DNA of 53,036 nt from Bacteroidota bacterium (GTDB taxonomy: Bacteria; Bacteroidota; Bacteroidia; UBA7662). A program made the translations under genes and the position numbers. Every line of letters begins with the position of its first letter. Within the stretch, counting starts at the first letter, position 1. The stretch is from positions 1-53,036 of the forward strand of contig SYHW01000025.1 in NCBI GenBank assembly GCA_005799065.1, read 5' to 3'. The notes under the pieces were generated by a model. It saw nothing but the letters and a program-made list of their open reading frames with translations, was not told where the DNA came from and did no database searches. This document shows, piece after piece, positions 46,745 to 53,036 of the stretch.

Positions 46745-47590
46745 TTAATTAGAGGCTGTGGTATTGAGTCTCGATTGCAGGGCAACAATCTCTCGGGTCA
46801 TTTTTTCGACGGATTTGATGTATTTGCTTTCGGGAAACTCCTCTTTCAATTGATCGGCCGCTTGGAGCGTGGCCGTACAACGCTCAGCTTGTTTGGTCTG
46901 AATGCTGTTTACAGAAAGTTTGTGATATGAATCGGCCAGCAAGTAAAGCAAATACTCTCGCTGAGCAATGTCAGGAAAATCCGTTAAAGTTCGTTTCAAC
47001 AAGGCAGTGGCCGCCCTGTGGTCTTCCATCTGATAAAAAAGCATAGCGCGATCCAGTGCCTTTTTTTCCAGTTTATCGCGCAGCAGGTCCATGAACCGAT
47101 GGCAATCCGCAATATGGGCGCTTTTGGGGTATTTGTTGATGTATAGTTGTAGGCCTTCAATAGCCGATTCCGTGTTTTTTTGATCGAGTCCATACTCCGG
47201 AGAATTCAGGTATAAGCAGTAGGCATGCATGAACGCAGCTTCTTCACCCCGCGAACTTCCCGCGTAACTCGTTGCCAGCTGTTGAAATTGAAATGAGGCG
47301 AGTTCATAGCCTCTTTCGTGGTAGGAGGTATAAGCACTCATGAATTGAAGTTCACCCGCCACTTCCGATCCTCTGAATAGGGTGTTCAGTTCCTCCAGCA
47401 GGGGTTGTGCCCGATAATAATCGCCCCGGTGGTAGTATTCGCGTGCTTTACTCAACTTTAGCGGTATGTCGTTGCTCTTCAACAAACGCGAGTAGGAATC
47501 ACAAGAAGTCGATAACATTACAATACACCCTGATGCACAGAACATTATCATGCGCAAATGGGAGGGCTTTAATGTCAGTTTGGATCGCAT
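46745..47590 (-). CDS. bamD: Outer membrane protein assembly factor BamD
   Basis: TPR lipoprotein of the BAM complex that folds beta-barrel proteins. 281 residues. Signal peptide with lipobox-like MLSTSC (Cys about residue 30), then TPR-like helices: REYYHRGDYYRAQPLLEELN, YELASFQFQQLATSYAGSS, ESAIEGLQLYINKYPKSAHI and DHRAATALLKRTLTDFPDI, ending DQLKEEFPESKYIKSVEKM. The pattern and length fit BamD. It is the first gene of the bamD-rpoZ-coaBC-DUF4835-recN-fabI series, with an exact -7 box about 40 bases upstream. Confidence 0.92.
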   Translation of the reverse strand: MRSKLTLKPSHLRMIMFCASGCIVMLSTSCDSYSRLLKSNDIPLKLSKAREYYHRGDYYRAQPLLEELNTLFRGSEVAGELQFMSAYTSYHERGYELASFQFQQLATSYAGSSRGEEAAFMHAYCLYLNSPEYGLDQKNTESAIEGLQLYINKYPKSAHIADCHRFMDLLRDKLEKKALDRAMLFYQMEDHRAATALLKRTLTDFPDIAQREYLLYLLADSYHKLSVNSIQTKQAERCTATLQAADQLKEEFPESKYIKSVEKMTREIVALQSRLNTTASN

Positions 47591-47628
47591 CGATAAGATT
47601 GGGCTTGGCCTTTAAGGCGCATAACCTG

Positions 47629-47636
47629 CAAAAATA
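47629..47636 (-). promoter_or_regulatory. -7 box of the bamD operon
   Basis: TATTTTTG on the minus strand, an exact TAnnTTTG match, 38 bases before the bamD ATG. No -33 TTTG is visible at normal spacing. It is divergent from the plus-strand promoter at 47687-47716. Confidence 0.5.
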
Positions 47637-47686
47637 CGGAAAAAAGGGCACATTATTATGAGAAAGAGCGTGCATCAATGAAGCAC

Positions 47687-47716
47687 TTGTTTTGATGCAC
47701 AGATGTTCTAATTTTG
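47687..47716 (+). promoter_or_regulatory. Promoter of the alpha-oxoamine synthase gene
   Basis: TTG at 47687-47689, 19 bases, then TAATTTTG at 47709-47716 (exact TAnnTTTG). Transcription would start near 47722, giving a short leader before the GTG at 47736. Confidence 0.62.
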
Positions 47717-47735
47717 TGCCGTTAAAACACATACC

Positions 47736-48989
47736 GTGGATCTTCTTGAAAAACTAAAAAACAGGCGTGGACCTTTGGGCATGCACGCAAAGGAGGCAGA
47801 GGGATATTATATGTTCCCCAAATTAGAGGGTGAGATCGCGGCCACCATGAGATTCCGTGGCCAAGACCGCTTGGTTTGGAGCTTGAATAATTACCTTGGT
47901 TTGGCCAATCACCCCGAGGTGCGTGCCGTTGATGCCGAAGCAGCAGCGCAGTTTGGAATGGCCTATCCGATGGGTGCCCGAATGATGTCAGGCAATTCAA
48001 ACGCCCACGAGCAACTCGAACAGGAATTGGCTGAGTTTGTGGGCAAGCCCGCCGGATTATTGGTCAATTATGGCTATCAGGGCATAGTTTCAGCCATCGA
48101 TGCCCTGCTCGATCGCCACGATATTGTGATCTATGATGCAGAGTCACACGCTTGTATTGTAGATGGCGTTCGACTCCATCAGGGTCAGCGCTATATGTTT
48201 CGGCACAACGATATGGGTAGTTTGGAAACCCAATTGAAGCGGGCCGTTAAGCGCATCGAGGAACAGGGTAATTTGGGGGGAATTTTGGTGATTACCGAAG
48301 GAGTTTTTGGGATGACCGGCGTACAGGGCGACCTCAAAGGCGTTGTGGCATTGAAGTCGCGCTATTCATTCAGGTTGTTGGTCGACGATGCGCACGGTTT
48401 CGGAACAATGGGAGCCCATGGGGGAGGAACTGCCCAGGAACAGAACGTAACAGAGGGGGTAGATCTATACTTCAGCACTTTTGCTAAGTCTATGGCCAGT
48501 ATCGGTGCGTTTTTTGCCTCAGATGCTGACACGCTGGCTTTTCTGAAGTACAATATGCGTTCACAGATTTTCGCCAAATCGTTGCCTATGCCTCTGGTAT
48601 TGGGAGCGCTTAAGCGGCTGGATCTGATTCGCAAGCACCCAGAGTACAAAGAGAAATTATGGACCATCGTTCATGCTTTGCAGGATGGATTAAAAGCGAG
48701 AGGATTCTCCATCGGCATCACCAGCAGCCCAGTGACCCCAGTTATGTTGAATGGAAGCCTGGGCGAAGCCACTTCCTTGGTGGTTGACTTGCGTGAGCAT
48801 TATGGAATATTTTGCTCAGTGGTGGTTTATCCAGTTGTGCCTAAAGGGGTTATACTTCTTCGTTTGATTCCAACGGCTGCCCACAGCCTCAGTGATGTAG
48901 AACGCACACTGAATGCATTTAGTGAAGTCGCCCAGAAGCTAAAGGAAGGCCAGTATGCAGCCGAAGGCGTTGTGGATATGAAATCTTGA
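47736..48989 (+). CDS. PLP-dependent alpha-oxoamine synthase (serine palmitoyltransferase-like)
   Basis: 417 residues. Joins an amino acid to an acyl thioester with loss of CO2. PLP-site features: NYGYQGIVSAIDALL, the stacking His in DAESHACIVDG (His138), LLVDDAHGFGTMG (Asp217, His220) and the Schiff-base Lys251 in FSTFAKSMASIGAFF. The sequence is closest in style to serine palmitoyltransferase and 2-amino-3-ketobutyrate CoA ligase; in Bacteroidota, related enzymes begin sphingolipid or, with cysteate, sulfonolipid (capnine) synthesis, and I cannot tell these apart. The start is GTG: an in-frame TAA at 47709-47711 lies just upstream and there is no ATG between. No thl or dehydrogenase gene accompanies it. 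Confidence 0.85.
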   Translation: MDLLEKLKNRRGPLGMHAKEAEGYYMFPKLEGEIAATMRFRGQDRLVWSLNNYLGLANHPEVRAVDAEAAAQFGMAYPMGARMMSGNSNAHEQLEQELAEFVGKPAGLLVNYGYQGIVSAIDALLDRHDIVIYDAESHACIVDGVRLHQGQRYMFRHNDMGSLETQLKRAVKRIEEQGNLGGILVITEGVFGMTGVQGDLKGVVALKSRYSFRLLVDDAHGFGTMGAHGGGTAQEQNVTEGVDLYFSTFAKSMASIGAFFASDADTLAFLKYNMRSQIFAKSLPMPLVLGALKRLDLIRKHPEYKEKLWTIVHALQDGLKARGFSIGITSSPVTPVMLNGSLGEATSLVVDLREHYGIFCSVVVYPVVPKGVILLRLIPTAAHSLSDVERTLNAFSEVAQKLKEGQYAAEGVVDMKS

Positions 48990-49008
48990 AAAAAAATCCG
49001 CAAAAGTT

Positions 49009-49037
49009 TTTGAAATCTCAATAATCTCCTATTTTTG
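49009..49037 (+). promoter_or_regulatory. Promoter of the histone-like gene
   Basis: TTTG at 49009-49012, 17 bases, then TATTTTTG at 49030-49037, both exact. Leader of about 35 bases before the ATG at 49078. One of the best promoter matches in the window. Confidence 0.7.
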
Positions 49038-49077
49038 ACCAGTCATTCAATCCATTTTTCACTTTAAAACCCCATTT

Positions 49078-49254
49078 ATGAATCAATTTGAAACCGTTAA
49101 AAACATGCTTATGTCGATGGAAGCAGACTTCGTGAAGTTCTACGACAAAGGAAACAGTGCAGCCGGAACACGTGTACGCAAAGGTCTTCAAGACCTCAAA
49201 GTGAAATGTCAGGAACTTCGTTTGGAAATCCAAAACATGAAGAATAACGACTAA
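49078..49254 (+). CDS. Histone H1-like (Hc1-type) DNA-binding protein
   Basis: 58 residues: MNQFETVKNMLMSMEADF at the N-terminus, FYDKGNSAAGTRVRKGLQDL in the middle and a helical end (RLEIQNMKNND). The KGNSAAGTRVRKGxQxLK motif is the hallmark of the small Bacteroidota histone H1/Hc1-like family, thought to compact DNA. It is flanked by a complete promoter and a strong terminator, so it is a single-gene transcript, probably highly expressed. Confidence 0.88.
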   Translation: MNQFETVKNMLMSMEADFVKFYDKGNSAAGTRVRKGLQDLKVKCQELRLEIQNMKNND

Positions 49255-49274
49255 TCACCGTCAAAACCATAAGA

Positions 49275-49302
49275 AGCCCCGCCCGTCGGGGCTTTTTTTT
49301 TG
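49275..49302 (+). terminator. Rho-independent terminator of the histone-like gene
   Basis: Stem AAGCCCCG (49275-49282), five-base loop, CGGGGCTT (49288-49295), then a run of T to 49302. It ends 20 bases after the stop of the histone-like gene. The T-run also supplies the TTTG of the tatC -33 region. Confidence 0.9.
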
Positions 49303-49334
49303 CATCCAAGACCCCCACCTATTGAGTATATTTG
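49300..49334 (+). promoter_or_regulatory. Promoter of the tatC-rpiB-M28 operon
   Basis: TTTG at 49300-49303, 23 bases, then TATATTTG at 49327-49334 (exact). It starts inside the upstream terminator T-run. The TTG within the -7 box cannot be the start of tatC. Confidence 0.6.
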
Positions 49335-49352
49335 TGGATATTTCCCTGTCCA

Positions 49353-50192
49353 GTGGCGTATTCCGATCAGTTTGAGGCGCAAGAAAAGCGCATGTCTTTT
49401 TTCGACCACTTAGAGGAGCTCAGAAAACACCTGATCCGATCGGTGGTTGCGGTGTTGGCCCTCTCTATCTGGGCATTTGTGCGACGAGACATCATTTTTG
49501 ATCAAATTCTTTTGGCCCCTAAATCATCCGATTTTATAACATATCGAACGATGTGTGCCTTGTCGCGCCGCTTTGAGTGGTTAAAAGGACTTTGTGTGGA
49601 ACAAGTCGATTTCACGCTCACCAATATTCACATCACAGGACAATTTATGCAGCACATGACCATTTCGTTCGTAGCAGGAATTGTTTTGGCATTTCCTTAT
49701 TTGGTATACGAATTGTGGCGCTTTGTGAAGCCTGCACTGTATCCGGGTGAACGAAGTTCGATGAGCGGACTCGTTGTGGCCATGGCCGGCCTTTTCATTC
49801 TGGGCATCTCCTTCGGTTATTTTTTGTTGGCACCCATCAGCATTCTTTTCTTGGGCAGTTACCAGGTCAGTGCGGAGGTGGCCAATACCATTACCCTACA
49901 GTCCTATGCCGGAATGCTCAGCACTCTTGTTCTCGCATCGGGCCTCATTTTCGAGTTACCCGTACTGGCATGGTTTCTGGCTAAGGCTGGAATTTTAACT
50001 TCCGATTGGCTGCGAAGCAACCGCAGAATAGCTGTGGTCGTGAATATGATCGTCGCGGCGGTCATCACCCCTTCCGATGTCGGTAGTATGATCTTAATGA
50101 GTTTTCCTCTTCTTTTGCTTTATGAAGTGAGTATTGCTGTTGTTTCAAGGGCTGAACGCCGGAGAAAAGACAGTTCATTAACAGAATATTGA
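49353..50192 (+). CDS. tatC: Sec-independent protein translocase TatC
   Basis: Twin-arginine receptor for folded proteins. About 279 residues from GTG 49353 (ATG 49392 is the other candidate; the TTG at 49332 falls in the promoter box). It has MSFFDHLEELRKHLIRSVVA, the conserved TatC N-terminus, six membrane segments, the periplasmic LTNIHITGQFMQHMTISFV region, FPYLVYELWRFVKPALYPGE and ITPSDVGSMILMSFPLLLLYE. The C-terminal tail is short and basic. tatA/tatB are not adjacent. rpiB begins 9 bases after the stop (ATG 50201). Confidence 0.95.
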   Translation: MAYSDQFEAQEKRMSFFDHLEELRKHLIRSVVAVLALSIWAFVRRDIIFDQILLAPKSSDFITYRTMCALSRRFEWLKGLCVEQVDFTLTNIHITGQFMQHMTISFVAGIVLAFPYLVYELWRFVKPALYPGERSSMSGLVVAMAGLFILGISFGYFLLAPISILFLGSYQVSAEVANTITLQSYAGMLSTLVLASGLIFELPVLAWFLAKAGILTSDWLRSNRRIAVVVNMIVAAVITPSDVGSMILMSFPLLLLYEVSIAVVSRAERRRKDSSLTEY

Positions 50193-50200
50193 ACCCAGTC

Positions 50201-50656
50201 ATGGAACATAAAGCTATGTTGACCAAGCCACGCGTGCTGTTGGGAAGTGATCACGCGGGATATGGCATGCGTATGAGTTTGTATGCTTCGTTGAAATCAG
50301 AAGGATATGAATTAAGCATGTTTGGCGGCCCTGCTGCTGATCCGGTAGATTATCCTGATGTTGTGCATGAATTATTGGATCAGTTTAAACCCGAAACGGA
50401 TCGTGCCATTTTGTTGTGCGGAAGTGGAAATGGTGTGTGTATAACAGCGAATCACCGGCAGGGCATCCGTGCGGCCTTATGTTGGACACCTGAACTGGCT
50501 TCATTGGCCCGAAGCCACAATGACGCACAAGTTCTTTGTTTGCCTGCTCGGTTCATAACGATCGAAACGGCTGTGGAAATGGTTCGAACTTTTCTGACCA
50601 CCGACTTTGAAGGCGGGCGGCATGAAAATCGGATTCATAAAATTGAACGCCCATGA
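50201..50656 (+). CDS. rpiB: Ribose-5-phosphate isomerase B
   Basis: Interconverts ribose-5-phosphate and ribulose-5-phosphate. 151 residues from ATG 50201 (ATG 50216 also possible). LLGSDHAGYGMRMSLYASL at the N-terminus and LLCGSGNGVCITANHRQGIRA with the catalytic Cys (CGSGNG), followed by RSHNDAQVLCLPARFI, are standard RpiB motifs. Its TGA overlaps the M28 peptidase ATG (ATGA). Confidence 0.95.
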   Translation: MEHKAMLTKPRVLLGSDHAGYGMRMSLYASLKSEGYELSMFGGPAADPVDYPDVVHELLDQFKPETDRAILLCGSGNGVCITANHRQGIRAALCWTPELASLARSHNDAQVLCLPARFITIETAVEMVRTFLTTDFEGGRHENRIHKIERP

Positions 50657-52233
50657 TCAAATTTTTTGGATCAACGAATTTCTTTTTAAGGTACCGGGCA
50701 GTGGTCATCCTATGTTGCGTGCACTTAGGATTCGATTCCTATGCACAGCAGTCCATCCTCCCTTGTTTTCATGGCATGATACAAATCGATAGTGTACGGG
50801 CAGACTTAGCTGCCTTGACTGCACCACAGATGGAAGGTCGTGGAACCGGACAACCTGGCTACCAGAGGGCAGCAGATTTTGTGGCGGCTCGATTGCGGGC
50901 ATTTAATTTGGTGGCCGTTAACCGAAACCAGGATGAAGCCCACTCTTTTTTTCATCCCGTGCCCTACACCCGGGTGGTGCCGACGGGAGGTGAATTGGTT
51001 TTAGGAAATCGAATTTGGAAACTTGGAGCGGATTTTGTGCCTGTTTCCCGTAGACGACAAGACACAATAACCCTTGCCCCAATCTACCGGATTCAATGCC
51101 CAAAGGAGTCAAGCCAGAATAACCCACTCACGTCAATCAAACCGGCTTCGCTTGGTTTTTCTTTATTGTTAGAAGATCGACCTTCATTGAATTCCATCAC
51201 TGATCCAGATGCATGTTATCAGGACCTGCGTAAAAAAGCCATCGCTACCGGTGTTAAACAGATGTTTTACAGCCCATCACGATTCAATGAACTGAAGGAT
51301 CGATGGGCAGAAGAAGAGCGCCACCGTCCTCGGATCCGGCTTGTGGAGCTGCCACCTGCTTCGGGGACTTCTGACCCGCGTGTTGGTACGAAAACCGCTT
51401 CGAGCCTGCAGGAATATGCTGTTTCAAGGGCTTTGTTTCGCTCTATTAAAAAACATGCAGCGACCGTCGATCAAATAGCGAAACCGAATATGGGATCGGT
51501 TATCATACAGAATGAGCGTAATTCTTTTTTCGCACCTAATGTTGTCGGCATGATTCCTGGAAAGTCGCGTCCTGATGAATATATCTTCCTATCCGCCCAC
51601 CTTGATCATTTGGGTTTGGTGGACGGACAAGTTCATCCAGGGGCCGATGACAATGGATCGGGCTCGACCGTTTTGCTTTCCGTGGCCCGTGCCTTGGCGC
51701 TGTTGGGCAGTCAAAACATAAAGCCCGACAGGAGTATCGTGCTGGTTTGGTTCAGCGGAGAAGAAAATGGCTTATTGGGAAGTCGCTGGATGGCCAGTAC
51801 CCTCGCGGATTCATTAGGGATTAGGAGTGATCAGGTATTCGCCAACATCAATATGGATATGCTGGGTCGAAATGATGGTGCACATGGGCCTGATGAACCT
51901 TATTTATATGTGGTGCATCATCACAAAAATCAATCGATTCGGCCATTTACAGAACGCGTGAATACGTTGTGTCATGATTTAAAGCTCGACTACAGTTATT
52001 CTCGTGCCGACGACCCTGAACGCTTATTTGCGCGCAGCGATCATTACGCTTTTCACCAACTGGGCATACCTGCATTTTTCTTGTTTAGTGGACTTCATGA
52101 AGACTACCACAAACCAAGCGATACAGCAGATAAAATTTCAATAACCCGCCTGGCGCGCAATGCGGGATTCGTTTTAAATCTGGCCTGGCAACTCGCGCAA
52201 CGCTCCGAACGTTTAGATCCTGTAGAACCTTAA
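50653..52233 (+). CDS. M28-family zinc aminopeptidase, exported
   Basis: 526 residues. The N-terminus has a hydrophobic signal-like stretch (YRAVVILCCVHLGFDSYAQQ) with the probable cleavage after YAQ. The mature part has a protease-associated-like region, then the metallopeptidase domain with the ligands SAHLDHLG (His, Asp), GADDNGSG (bridging Asp), GEENGLLGS (Glu-Glu), ANINMDMLGR (Asp) and FSGLHEDYHKPSDT (His). The site looks complete, so peptidase activity is likely; in the periplasm or outside. The substrate is unknown. It overlaps rpiB by four bases. Confidence 0.9.
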   Translation: MIKFFGSTNFFLRYRAVVILCCVHLGFDSYAQQSILPCFHGMIQIDSVRADLAALTAPQMEGRGTGQPGYQRAADFVAARLRAFNLVAVNRNQDEAHSFFHPVPYTRVVPTGGELVLGNRIWKLGADFVPVSRRRQDTITLAPIYRIQCPKESSQNNPLTSIKPASLGFSLLLEDRPSLNSITDPDACYQDLRKKAIATGVKQMFYSPSRFNELKDRWAEEERHRPRIRLVELPPASGTSDPRVGTKTASSLQEYAVSRALFRSIKKHAATVDQIAKPNMGSVIIQNERNSFFAPNVVGMIPGKSRPDEYIFLSAHLDHLGLVDGQVHPGADDNGSGSTVLLSVARALALLGSQNIKPDRSIVLVWFSGEENGLLGSRWMASTLADSLGIRSDQVFANINMDMLGRNDGAHGPDEPYLYVVHHHKNQSIRPFTERVNTLCHDLKLDYSYSRADDPERLFARSDHYAFHQLGIPAFFLFSGLHEDYHKPSDTADKISITRLARNAGFVLNLAWQLAQRSERLDPVEP

Positions 52234-52248
52234 CCCCAAAACATCAAA

Positions 52249-53036
52249 ATGAGTGTAGACAAACAGGATTTGTCGGCCGAGTGGGTACAAAGAGCCAGAA
52301 CCCTACGTGTGCAGGCCATCGACCAACTTGAGGCTCTATTACTTCGATTTGATCGCAACGCTACTGCCGCCGGAATACAGGTTCGGTGGGTATTGGATGT
52401 ATCTGAAGCCGTAAAGGATTTGTTGATGTTGTGCAAAGAGCATGATATCACTCAATTGGTGTCGGTTTCGGGTGGTGCATTGTCTGAGTTGGGCTTTGCC
52501 GATATACTTCGCGCCAACGGATTGATGTACCATGAAATGAACAGCGTCAATAGACCGAACGGTGAAGATGCCGGATTCCATCCAAGAGGCGTACCGGGCG
52601 ATCGGGATGGACAGACCGCGTGGATGGGAAGCGCTGACTTATTGGTGGCCGGAACGGGAACCGTGGTAGTGAGAGAATCAACGTCTGGTCAATACCATAC
52701 AGGAGGCCCTCATCGGGTACGAATTTTCTGGGCAGGATTAGAGCAAGTCACCCAGTCGATCGCTGATTTGTCCTATTGGTGGCCGGCATGGGAGGGAAGC
52801 AAAGTGGAATCGACGCCTTTCGATGCCCAAAATGGTGGAAGTGGACTTAGCTTGGTGCAGGGTCCCATGACGCGCTTGGAGGATGGGCAACCCGAACACA
52901 CCTACGTTTTCATTGTAGATCAGGGCAGAACAACCATGCTCGAAGATCTGCGCATGCGTGAGATGCTGTATTGTATTTCCTGTGGTCGATGCAATGGGGT
53001 ATGTCCGACCCGTCAGGCAGATCCCGGACCCCGCGA
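52249..53036 (+). CDS. LutB/LldF-like iron-sulfur protein (LUD domain), partial
   Basis: Starts at ATG 52249, 15 bases after the M28 stop, and runs off the right edge after 262 codons. The LUD domain covers about 20-220 (GADLLVAGTGTVVVRES-like SADLLVAGTGTVVVRESTS, RVRIFWAGLEQVTQSIADL, then LEDGQPEHTYVFIVDQGRT). It is followed by LREMLYCISC-type cysteine motif Cys-Ile-Ser-Cys-Gly-Arg-Cys-Asn-Gly-Val-Cys-Pro, a 4Fe-4S site. LutB-type proteins take part in lactate oxidation with LutA and LutC; these would be expected outside the window. The LUD assignment rests on pattern, so the exact role is open. Confidence 0.82.
   Translation, partial: MSVDKQDLSAEWVQRARTLRVQAIDQLEALLLRFDRNATAAGIQVRWVLDVSEAVKDLLMLCKEHDITQLVSVSGGALSELGFADILRANGLMYHEMNSVNRPNGEDAGFHPRGVPGDRDGQTAWMGSADLLVAGTGTVVVRESTSGQYHTGGPHRVRIFWAGLEQVTQSIADLSYWWPAWEGSKVESTPFDAQNGGSGLSLVQGPMTRLEDGQPEHTYVFIVDQGRTTMLEDLRMREMLYCISCGRCNGVCPTRQADPGPR

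Overview
This window reads as chromosomal DNA from a Bacteroidota bacterium. The reasons are: repeated TAnnTTTG -7 promoter boxes instead of the sigma-70 TATAAT type; type IX secretion (T9SS) parts (a PorW/SprE-like TPR lipoprotein, a DUF4835/PorD-like protein and a large cargo protein with a C-terminal T9SS sorting domain); a Bacteroidota-style omega subunit; an Hc1-type histone H1-like protein; BshA for bacillithiol; and a CzcA efflux pump that carries the start of an outer-membrane-factor domain at its C-terminus. GC content is moderate and genes are packed tightly. I saw no rRNA, tRNA, insertion sequence, phage gene or CRISPR array, and no gene-free stretch over 300 bases.

Layout. 1-5.3 kb (minus): partial gyrB, an RluA-type pseudouridine synthase, an exported von Willebrand A protein and tsaD. 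5.4-10 kb (plus): a giant TamB-like protein. 10-14.9 kb (minus): porW-like gene followed by a PBP1A-type penicillin-binding protein. 14.9-21.5 kb: RluE-like synthase, ribBA, an O-antigen-ligase-like membrane protein, an unknown exported protein, a DUF6427-like membrane protein and purQ. 21.6-26.8 kb (minus): a four-gene run of a VIT1/CCC1-type metal transporter, mutA, mutB and meaB. 26.9-33.2 kb (minus): a heavy-metal efflux locus of a His-rich exported protein, CzcA, an outer membrane factor and a CzcB-type adaptor. 33.2-35.6 kb (minus): SAM hydrolase family protein, a small monooxygenase-like protein and bshA. 35.6-41.5 kb (plus): phoH, purC, a STAS protein and the T9SS cargo protein with cohesin-like and Ig-like modules. 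41.7-47.6 kb (minus): bamD, rpoZ, coaBC, DUF4835/PorD-like, recN and fabI. 47.7-53 kb (plus): an alpha-oxoamine synthase, the histone-like protein, tatC, rpiB, an M28 peptidase and a partial LutB-like iron-sulfur protein.

Most of the window is core metabolism and envelope biogenesis. The observation most worth checking is that the CzcA pump and its outer membrane factor lie in one continuous reading frame broken only by a single TAG codon (29284-29286). This looks like a pump-OMF fusion split by an amber codon. Other points of interest are the metal transporter placed directly upstream of the B12-dependent mutase genes, in-frame tandem duplications in TamB and in the His-rich protein, the cohesin-like secreted protein, and several genes whose longest reading frame begins inside its own promoter box, so that the true start lies further in.
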